From assembly GCA_021768185.1 (NCBI GenBank), contig JAETNP010000016.1:1-46343 (forward strand): a stretch of 46,343 bases of DNA. Direction: 5' to 3'. A program made the translations under genes and the position numbers. This DNA is from Oscillospiraceae bacterium (GTDB taxonomy: Bacteria > Bacillota > Clostridia > Oscillospirales > Oscillospiraceae). The notes beneath the pieces are model-generated. The model did no database searches and was not told where the DNA came from. It was given only the letters and a program-made list of their open reading frames with translations. Of this stretch, positions 41,954 to 46,343 are shown in pieces. How positions within the stretch are numbered: the first letter of the stretch is position 1; the number at the start of each line of letters is the position of its first letter.

Positions 41954-42454
41954 ATGAGCGTTTTTACACAGGTAGAACAGACGGTTTCAGACTACAACAT
42001 ACTTTGGGAGGCATTCCGCGAAAGCGCACAGCAGGCGGCAGACGTTACCGCCGCAGTAGCCGCCCGGATTGCGGCAGATCGGGATCAAGTCGATGAGCGA
42101 ACCGCCACACTGACCGCCCAGAGCCGGGATCCGGCCCGCCCGCCTGTGGTCCGGCAGCTGGCACAGCAGGAGCTTGACCGCCTCCAGGAGCACATATTTG
42201 AGCCGACATCGGACGAAACAGCCGCTTTTGCTGCCGTCATGGAAACAGCAGAAGCCGCATTGCGAGACTTTGTTGCAACCAAAAGAAAACTGCGGGATCT
42301 TTTTGAGCAAGCAAGCGGGGAGCTGAAGACGATGAGGGCCAACACTCTGGGCGATGGCAGCCGCGATGCTGAACTCGCCCGGCGGCACCTCGACGGCGAG
42401 CAATGCTCTTTTGAACTTTTGGGAAAAACCGGACGGGCAGGTGGGCAGGCATGA
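41954..42454 (+). CDS. Coiled-coil protein of unknown function
   Basis: The 166-residue protein starts MSVFTQVEQTVSDYNILWEA and is mostly helical with many Ala, Glu and Arg residues, probably coiled-coil. AGGAGG lies upstream of the ATG and the stop overlaps the next start (ATGA). I recognise no family; it is part of the element operon. Confidence 0.7.
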   Translation: MSVFTQVEQTVSDYNILWEAFRESAQQAADVTAAVAARIAADRDQVDERTATLTAQSRDPARPPVVRQLAQQELDRLQEHIFEPTSDETAAFAAVMETAEAALRDFVATKRKLRDLFEQASGELKTMRANTLGDGSRDAELARRHLDGEQCSFELLGKTGRAGGQA

Positions 42455-42750
42455 GCGGCGGGGAGGCTGTACCGCTGTTCACCCCTGAAGAGCTGGCAGC
42501 AATGGCCGCTGAAGCAGCAGAGGCCCGGCGGGAGTTTGACGCATGGGCTGAACAGCTCCAGACACCAGAGGCAAAAGCGGAATATGCTGCGCTGGCGAAA
42601 GAACTGATGGATATGGCCGAGGCATTGAAGCGAGACTGTGCCGCCGGGAAATATGCTCTTTCCCCCGCCGAGCTTGAGCAACTACAGCGGGACGGTATTC
42701 TTGTGAAGTGTCACACCATAAAAAGCGGCGGAGGTGGTCCCGATGAATGA
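42451..42750 (+). CDS. Helical acidic protein of unknown function
   Basis: The 99-residue protein is alanine- and glutamate-rich (FTPEELAAMAAEAAEARREF), without known motif. Its end overlaps the metallopeptidase start (ATGAATGA), so the two are translationally coupled. Confidence 0.65.
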   Translation: MSGGEAVPLFTPEELAAMAAEAAEARREFDAWAEQLQTPEAKAEYAALAKELMDMAEALKRDCAAGKYALSPAELEQLQRDGILVKCHTIKSGGGGPDE

Positions 42751-43234
42751 CCAATGGGCGGACCTTCCCCAACTCCGCGCCGATGGGCGGCGGACGCTCC
42801 GCTGGATCAGGCAACGGGGCGTGATTATGTGCCGTGATCCCGTCGAGCGGGTAAAAGCGTCAAAGTTCATTTTGCCTGTGTTCCAGGCGTTGGAAGATGT
42901 GATCCGGCCTATGCCGCTGGTGGCGCTGTATCTCTACTGGCAGGCGGATCAGCCGTCCAGCCTGCGGACAACCGGCGGGACGCCAATGCGGGACGTTGAC
43001 GGGATCGAATGGGTGGACGCCACACCAGACCGGGGCAACCTTCACGTTATCGGCCTGAGTGTCGAGGCGTTGGGCCGTGGGCCAGAGTACACACAATTTT
43101 TGCTTCTGCATGAGCTGGCCCACATCGACGGCGACGGGGAGCATACCCCGGAATTTCATCGGCAGCTTGACCGCATGATTGAGCAATTCAACCGGCGTAC
43201 TGGCGGGCACCTTGTCAATGACTGTTGCAAATAG
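42743..43234 (+). CDS. SprT-like zinc metallopeptidase (HExxH)
   Basis: The 163-residue protein has the zinc motif HELAH in FLLLHELAHIDGDG and a second conserved stretch EFHRQLDRMIEQF downstream, similar to SprT-like or M78 phage metallopeptidases. Such enzymes are found in mobile elements of Firmicutes, where some cleave a repressor. The target is not known here. Ribosome site GGAGGTGG. It could cleave the element's XRE repressor or a host protein. Confidence 0.7.
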   Translation: MNDQWADLPQLRADGRRTLRWIRQRGVIMCRDPVERVKASKFILPVFQALEDVIRPMPLVALYLYWQADQPSSLRTTGGTPMRDVDGIEWVDATPDRGNLHVIGLSVEALGRGPEYTQFLLLHELAHIDGDGEHTPEFHRQLDRMIEQFNRRTGGHLVNDCCK

Positions 43235-43356
43235 CTCCAGAACGGCCCAGAAAGGCCGCTGGAGGCGTTTTGCAGGTCGAGTAGTACCAGAGCATAGACA
43301 CGCTTTCCCGGCGCTTTCCTGCGGTTATGAGTGCCGTTGCGATGGGAGGTGAAACA

Positions 43357-43578
43357 GTGAGACGGAGAGAGACAAGGTTTGACGCAAGGCCGCTGTCGGG
43401 GAAATTGACGGCGTTCGTCACTCCGCAAGCAGCACACGAACACTTGACCGGCCAGAAGTCCGGCGCAGAGCAAGCCCGCCTGCGGATGCTGGCCCGCATG
43501 GGCTTGGACCGGGAGGGCGGCCCCGCCGCTGATGCACGGGAACGCATGATTCAGCGGCGGGAGCGTCAGGAACGATAA
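43357..43578 (+). CDS. Small basic protein of unknown function
   Basis: The 73-residue protein starts with GTG (after GGGAGGTG at good spacing) as VRRRETRFDARPL and is rich in Arg and Glu (ARERMIQRRERQER at the end). No known motif. It is the last gene of the plus-strand run and is followed by a terminator. Confidence 0.6.
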   Translation: MRRRETRFDARPLSGKLTAFVTPQAAHEHLTGQKSGAEQARLRMLARMGLDREGGPAADARERMIQRRERQER

Positions 43579-43587
43579 ACAGCAGCG

Positions 43588-43620
43588 AACCAGGGCCGGG
43601 GACCATCCCTTGCCCTGGTT
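43588..43620 (+). terminator. Terminator of the plus-strand element operon
   Basis: AACCAGGGC pairs with GCCCTGGTT around a GC-rich loop and is followed by CTTTG. It begins 10 bp after the stop at 43578. Confidence 0.7.
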
Positions 43621-43668
43621 CTTTGTCCTATGGACAGTCCGGTGGACATTCCACGGAAAATCCGAGTA

Positions 43669-43730
43669 TAACCGTAACCGTAACCGTAACCTATACCGTA
43701 ACCTCTTTGATATTTTCTATCGAAAATATC
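43669..43730. repeat. Iteron-like TAACCG tandem repeats with an adjacent palindrome
   Basis: TAACCG repeats about three times, followed by TAACC and a further CCGTAACC (43669-43702). Next to it is the perfect inverted repeat GATATTTTC-N4-GAAAATATC (43709-43730). The stretch lies between two convergent operons and has no gene. It looks like an iteron and AT-rich module and may be a replication or regulatory site of the element. Confidence 0.5.
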
Positions 43731-43755
43731 TTGTGCGGCTGGCAGCAAAAAGAGG

Positions 43756-43783
43756 CCGGGGCGGGGATCATCCCCCGTCCCGG
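43756..43783. terminator. Bidirectional terminator between the convergent element operons
   Basis: CCGGG-CGGGGA pairs with TCCCCCG-CCCGG and has T runs on both sides: GTTTTTCC on the plus strand and CTTTTTG on the minus strand. The minus-strand small gene ends within it (stop at 43768). Confidence 0.65.
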
Positions 43784-43923
43784 TTTTTCCGTTCGGCAGC
43801 TTTGGTGATTGCCTGGTATACCAGCAAGTGCCCCTTAACAGCGGCGGTATCCCCGCAAACGGCAGCCTGTAGCAAATGTCCACTGACGATCCGCTGAGCG
43901 GCGTTGTCTGTATTCCCCTTCAT
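43768..43923 (-). CDS. 51-residue protein of unknown function
   Basis: An ATG at 43923 overlaps the stop of the upstream gene (ATGA) and opens a 51-codon frame (starts MKGNTDNAAQRIVSGHLLQA, ends ERKNRDGG). No known motif. It is coupled to the preceding gene and ends in the terminator. Confidence 0.55.
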   Translation of the reverse strand: MKGNTDNAAQRIVSGHLLQAAVCGDTAAVKGHLLVYQAITKAAERKNRDGG

Positions 43924-44120
43924 GCCGCGCCCCTCCCTGGATGCTCTGCGGTGGCTACAAGCTTATCCAAATGCTCTTGCAGGAGATCCACCAGACAAAT
44001 CGCCTGATCCCCCGCATCGCTGGGGGTGTACGTCACGGCGCTGGTGATCGCGTCATCCAGGCAGCTTACAATGGCCTGGATTTTGCACAGTTCGAGCGAT
44101 ATAGCGTAAAAATCGTTCAT
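43920..44120 (-). CDS. 66-residue phage-type protein of unknown function
   Basis: The ATG at 44120 has a strong AAGGAGG ribosome site 7 bp upstream. The product (starts MNDFYAISLELCKIQAIVSC) has a helical, slightly acidic composition. A longer frame to 44225 lacks such a site. The 141 bp between it and the next gene hold no other supported gene. Confidence 0.6.
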   Translation of the reverse strand: MNDFYAISLELCKIQAIVSCLDDAITSAVTYTPSDAGDQAICLVDLLQEHLDKLVATAEHPGRGAA

Positions 44121-44261
44121 GCAAATTCCTCCTTGATTTTTTGAAGGGAGGCCGGTATAATATTTTTTGTTCACCGGCCCCCTGGGTTCCTCGCTGGGGG
44201 AGGTTAATTCCCGGATAGGCTCCATACCCTTTGCTTTGGCGGGCTGGGTGTGGGGCCATTC

Positions 44262-44540
44262 TCATACGCTGAGAACAAAGCGGGCGGTAGTGGTCTGGCG
44301 GCTATACTGGCCGTAGAGGTCGGCGTGGTCAGCCTTGAAGCTCTTAGAATCAAACCGGCTGCTGCTGACGTTCTTCCACGTGGCTTTCCATCCGTCCCCC
44401 TGGAGGATCTCCGTGCCCTGGTCCACCATCGCGGCCTTGAGCTTGTCGGTCAGGGCTTTCGCCTCTGCCTGGAGATCTTCGATCATCTGCCGGACGCTGA
44501 TAAGGTCCTTCGCGGTGCTGTTCAGTTCGTTGATGCTCAT
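44262..44540 (-). CDS. Phage-type protein of unknown function (SSRFD motif)
   Basis: The 92-residue protein starts MSINELNSTAKDLISVRQMI and has a helical first half and the motif SSSRFDSKSFKADHADLYGQYS near the end, seen in small early proteins of Clostridial phages and elements. AAAGGAG lies upstream. It is the first gene of the minus-strand operon, after a leader of about 200 bp from the divergent promoter. Confidence 0.65.
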   Translation of the reverse strand: MSINELNSTAKDLISVRQMIEDLQAEAKALTDKLKAAMVDQGTEILQGDGWKATWKNVSSSRFDSKSFKADHADLYGQYSRQTTTARFVLSV

Positions 44541-44746
44541 TGTCTGTTCTCCTTTCGACTGTTGCAGGGCCCGGGGCGTGAGTCCGTTCGCGCCTTCTGG
44601 CCTAATGGGGAATGCGTTTCCCGGATCCTGCTGGTTGTGTGGGAACGGGACCGGGCGGCTTCTGTAGCGGCTCTTTGCGCCATATCCGGTTCCGGTTTAA
44701 GGGCGGGCTTTGTATCGCGTCCCCCTGTTCCCTCCTGACAATGATA
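44541..44746 (-). other. Leader of the minus-strand operon
   Basis: About 200 bp of transcribed leader lie between the divergent promoter and the gene at 44540. A 47-codon frame (from ATG near 44680) that ends by overlapping the next start (ATGA) is present but has no ribosome site, so it is not called a gene. Confidence 0.4.
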
Positions 44747-44775
44747 AGTATAGCATACTGTACCCAGTATGTCTA
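44747..44775 (-). promoter_or_regulatory. Minus-strand promoter of the divergent switch
   Basis: TAGACA (44775-44770) and TATACT (44752-44747) are 17 bp apart on the minus strand. The first operator-like palindrome fills the spacer, so a bound repressor would block it. Confidence 0.72.
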
Positions 44776-44837
44776 CTGGCATATTCGCCAAATGTACCCA
44801 GTATGATTTGTTGATTTTGCATACTGTACCCACCATG
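44754..44837. repeat. Three operator-like repeats
   Basis: Three related 18-bp sites occur: CATACTG-TACC-CAGTATG (44754-44771, perfect palindrome), CCAAATG-TACC-CAGTATG (44788-44805) and CATACTG-TACC-CACCATG (44820-44837). They lie between the two divergent promoters. They are probably bound by the ribbon-helix-helix protein encoded next to them. Confidence 0.75.
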
Positions 44838-44853
44838 CATTTTGTGATATAAT
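44825..44853 (+). promoter_or_regulatory. Plus-strand promoter of the RHH-Uma2 operon
   Basis: TATAAT (44848-44853) is preceded by TGTACC at 44825-44830 with a 17-bp spacer. The -35 box is weak and lies inside the third operator-like site. Confidence 0.6.
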
Positions 44854-44872
44854 ATCTTTGGGAGGTGGTTCT

Positions 44873-45283
44873 ATGGGAAGAACATCCAGCACAGTCAAAG
44901 ATAGATATAATGCTAAAGCATACGATGAAATCAAAGTCAGAGTAGGTAAAGGCCAAAAGGATACAATCCAGGTCCACGCCGTAACCCACGGCGAAAGCGT
45001 AAACGGCTTCATAGGCCGGGCAATCCTGGAGGCTATGGAGCGGGACGGCGGCGGAATGCCGTCAAAAAGCGCACAGCAGGGTCAGGAAGGGCTGCCTGGG
45101 GGCAGGGTAGTATCTCTACCCTCTGAAACGGTTGAGGCCGCCCAGAGGGCCGCAAAAGCCGCAGGAGAGGCCGTACCGGTATTCGTGGCCCGGGCCGTGG
45201 AGACGCAAGCGCAGCGGGATAAAGCGGCCCTTCGGCTGGGTATCAACCCAGTCACAGGGGGCAAACTGGAAAAGGAGGTGTGA
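44873..45283 (+). CDS. Ribbon-helix-helix (Arc-type) DNA-binding protein
   Basis: The 136-residue protein has an Arc-type ribbon-helix-helix: a beta strand (YDEIKVRVGKGQKDTIQVHAV) followed by two helices (HGESVNGFIGRAILEAMERD). The C-terminal half repeats a similar helical pattern (SLPSETVEAAQRAAKAAGEAVPVFVARAVE), perhaps a second DNA-binding or dimer unit. It probably binds the three palindromes upstream and represses both divergent operons. GGGAGGTGG precedes the ATG. Confidence 0.75.
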   Translation: MGRTSSTVKDRYNAKAYDEIKVRVGKGQKDTIQVHAVTHGESVNGFIGRAILEAMERDGGGMPSKSAQQGQEGLPGGRVVSLPSETVEAAQRAAKAAGEAVPVFVARAVETQAQRDKAALRLGINPVTGGKLEKEV

Positions 45284-45287
45284 AGTT

Positions 45288-45860
45288 ATGGCATTACCAG
45301 CGAAGAAAGAGCGGTACACATTTGCCGATTGCCTCGCCTGGGGCGAGGATGAGCGTATAGAGATCATCAACGGAGAAGCCGTCATGATGGCCCCGCCGTC
45401 CAGGATCCACCAAAAAGTCAGCATGGAGTTATCCCGGCAGATCGCCAACTATCTCGAAGGAAAGAAATGCGAGGTCTACCCGGCCCCATTCGGTGTGCGT
45501 CTGTTCGAGAAAGACGGGGATAGTCCGGACGATGTTGATACGATGGTCGAGCCGGATATATCCGTTGTGTGCGACAAGAATAAGCTGGACAATTACGGCT
45601 GCAAGGGTGCGCCCGATATGGTTATTGAAGTCCTGTCGCCCTCTTCCTTGCGTCATGACAGGTTTGTCAAACTGGCCTTGTACCAGCGGGCAGGAGTGCG
45701 GGAATACTGGATGGTCGAGCCGGAAACAAGGACCGTGCAGGTTTACACACTGGACAACGGTATGATGCAGCCCCGCGCCTTTTATGGGCCTGAGGACGTG
45801 GCAAAAGTCAACGTTCTGGATGGCTGCTTTATTGACCTGAGTAAGGTGTTTTCTGAATAG
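45288..45860 (+). CDS. Uma2 family (DUF820) restriction-endonuclease-fold protein
   Basis: The 190-residue protein matches Uma2/DUF820, a PD-(D/E)XK-type fold: RYTFADCLAWGEDERIEIINGE at the start, DDVDTMVEPDISVVCDKN with the D...E/D pattern, and PDMVIEVLSPSSLRHD with a key ExxS strand. The function is unclear; family members are suspected nucleases or selfish proteins. It is 4 bp after the RHH gene with AAAGGAGG upstream, so the two may be a linked regulator-effector pair. Confidence 0.82.
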   Translation: MALPAKKERYTFADCLAWGEDERIEIINGEAVMMAPPSRIHQKVSMELSRQIANYLEGKKCEVYPAPFGVRLFEKDGDSPDDVDTMVEPDISVVCDKNKLDNYGCKGAPDMVIEVLSPSSLRHDRFVKLALYQRAGVREYWMVEPETRTVQVYTLDNGMMQPRAFYGPEDVAKVNVLDGCFIDLSKVFSE

Positions 45861-45861
45861 C

Positions 45862-45898
45862 AGCGTGAAGGGCTGGGGTTGATCCCCGGCCCTTCGCT
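45862..45898 (+). terminator. Hairpin terminator after the Uma2 gene
   Basis: GAAGGGC-GGGG pairs with CCCC-GCCCTTC around TTGAT, with AGCG/CGCT extending the stem. No strong T tract follows. Confidence 0.6.
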
Positions 45899-45937
45899 AT
45901 AGCCTCAAAATAAAGCGTCATTTTGCAATCCCCATTT

Positions 45938-45977
45938 AGCGCACATTTGGCGCACAAGCAAATCTGTGTGCGCCAAA
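45938..45977. repeat. Right copy of the terminal repeat, with an extra inverted half
   Basis: AGCGCACATTTGGCGCACAAG (45938-45958) is near identical to 38811-38832. A third, inverted core TGTGCGCCAAA is at 45967-45977. They lie about 100 bp from the right attachment repeat. Confidence 0.6.
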
Positions 45978-46072
45978 GGATATGAGAGGACACAAGAAGA
46001 GCTCCGTCAAAAATCTAGGATTATCAACGGTTTTCTGACTTTATAAAAAACTGTGAAAAGCGAAAATCACAT

Positions 46073-46117
46073 CTACGGACCAGAAGGCCGGGGGTTCGAA
46101 TCCCTCACGGCGTGCCA
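46073..46117 (+). repeat. Right attachment repeat (45 bp)
   Basis: The sequence is identical to 38687-38731. The rest of the tRNA is missing, so this is the original 3' end of the tRNA gene displaced by the insertion. Confidence 0.93.
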
Positions 46118-46154
46118 AAATCCCGGAGAAATCAGTTGATTTCTCCGGGATTTT
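46117..46154 (+). terminator. Original tRNA terminator downstream of the element
   Basis: An 18-bp inverted repeat (AAAATCCCGGAGAAATCA and its complement) with a minimal loop is followed by TTTTGC. It lies directly after the right attachment repeat, where the native tRNA terminator would be, or inside a second element. Confidence 0.75.
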
Positions 46155-46241
46155 GCTTGTTTTCTGTACTTTTTGAGGGCGTTGATTTTCGCTTGTTTCT
46201 TTTGACCCATATCCTGACCCATACGGGGAAATGTCCAGAGA

Positions 46242-46343
46242 CTACTGGATAGCGCCGGAGAGGAAGTTGCTGACGGTGTTGGCGGCTTTGGTCTGCATCG
46301 TGGTCGTCACGTGGGCGTAGGTGTCCAGGGTGAACCCCGCGGA
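46242..46343 (-). CDS. C-terminal end of a second tyrosine recombinase (partial)
   Basis: The minus strand encodes 33 residues before a TAG stop at 46244-46242: GFTLDTYAHVTTTMQTKAAN, with the catalytic tyrosine in LDTYAHV, and the tail NFLSGAIQ. This is typical of the C-terminus of phage or ICE integrases. The rest is beyond the right edge. It suggests another element in tandem at the same tRNA site. Confidence 0.85.
   Translation of the reverse strand, partial: SAGFTLDTYAHVTTTMQTKAANTVSNFLSGAIQ

Larger units (their letters stand above)
38687..46117. mobile_element. 7.4-kb integrative element inserted in tRNA-Arg
   Basis: Identical 45-bp direct repeats, the 3' part of tRNA-Arg, bound the element at 38687-38731 and 46073-46117 (unit length 7,386 bp). 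It carries a tyrosine integrase next to the intact tRNA, an XRE repressor, an excisionase, a sigma-like regulator, an HExxH peptidase, several small phage-like proteins, a ribbon-helix-helix protein and an Uma2 protein. No capsid, terminase, relaxase or conjugation gene is visible, so it is not a full prophage or conjugative element. It looks like a satellite or mobilisable element needing helper functions. Confidence 0.88.

Noticed and set aside
43669..43702. CRISPR array
   Set aside because: The repeats are only 6 bp and directly tandem with no spacers.
43610..43897. Plus-strand frame of 95 codons across the TAACCG repeats
   Set aside because: Its odd repeats (NRNRNR) simply translate the tandem DNA repeat, and it runs through a terminator hairpin.
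46073..46117. Second tRNA-Arg gene
   Set aside because: Only the 3' part is present; the acceptor 5' strand and D arm are missing, so it is the attachment repeat.

Overview
The window reads as part of the chromosome of a GC-rich, spore-forming Firmicute, most likely of the Clostridia (Oscillospiraceae type). The clues are a dipicolinate synthase pair (dpaA-dpaB), a PII-like cyclic-di-AMP receptor, an oleate hydratase, a DVU_155x/TrsS-type radical SAM cassette, strong AGGAGG ribosome sites and sigma-A promoters. No rRNA genes and no CRISPR array were seen. Names rest on motif and family recognition by eye; no database search was possible.

Region 1 (1-6.9 kb, minus strand) is a type-I-like restriction or defence operon. 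It has two HsdM-like methylases (the first with a degenerate SAM motif), a long HsdS-like specificity protein, an ABC/RecF-type AAA ATPase where HsdR would be expected, and a short last gene that an IS5-family element has cut. Region 2 (6.9-9.2 kb, plus) holds a TSCPD protein, the c-di-AMP receptor and dpaAB. Region 3 (9.3-17.6 kb, minus) holds a Gfo/Idh/MocA oxidoreductase, cysteine synthase, a DUF308-type membrane protein, a patatin phospholipase, a DegV protein, a radical SAM gene that has lost its catalytic core, oleate hydratase and a TetR regulator.

Region 4 (17.6-37.5 kb) is the most unusual part. It contains all four parts of a corrinoid-dependent demethylase: activator RACo, UroD-like methyltransferase I, corrinoid protein and methyl-H4folate methyltransferase II. 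It also has two GPH transporters, a 53-residue protein, a Mop-type molybdenum hydroxylase and a GltD/Hdr-like multi-FeS electron carrier. A six-gene plus-strand cassette resembles the DVU_1553-1557/TrsS/TrsM set thought to serve such hydroxylases. A divergent operon of a second corrinoid protein, a GntR/UTRA regulator and a DUF1638 protein faces the catabolic operon across an intergenic region with a perfect consensus promoter and a 12-bp palindromic operator. A MobA-like nucleotidyltransferase and a rhomboid protease follow. The inferred role is import of a methylated compound, removal of its methyl group to tetrahydrofolate, and oxidation of the same compound or its product by the molybdenum enzyme.

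Region 5 (38.7-46.1 kb) is a 7.4-kb integrative element in tRNA-Arg(ACG), bounded by 45-bp direct repeats. It encodes an integrase with an embedded helix-turn-helix, an XRE repressor, an excisionase, a sigma-like regulator, small proteins, an HExxH metallopeptidase, and a divergent promoter switch with three operator-like sites next to a ribbon-helix-helix gene and an Uma2-type nuclease gene. The C-terminal end of a second tyrosine recombinase lies just beyond, so two elements may sit in tandem at this tRNA.
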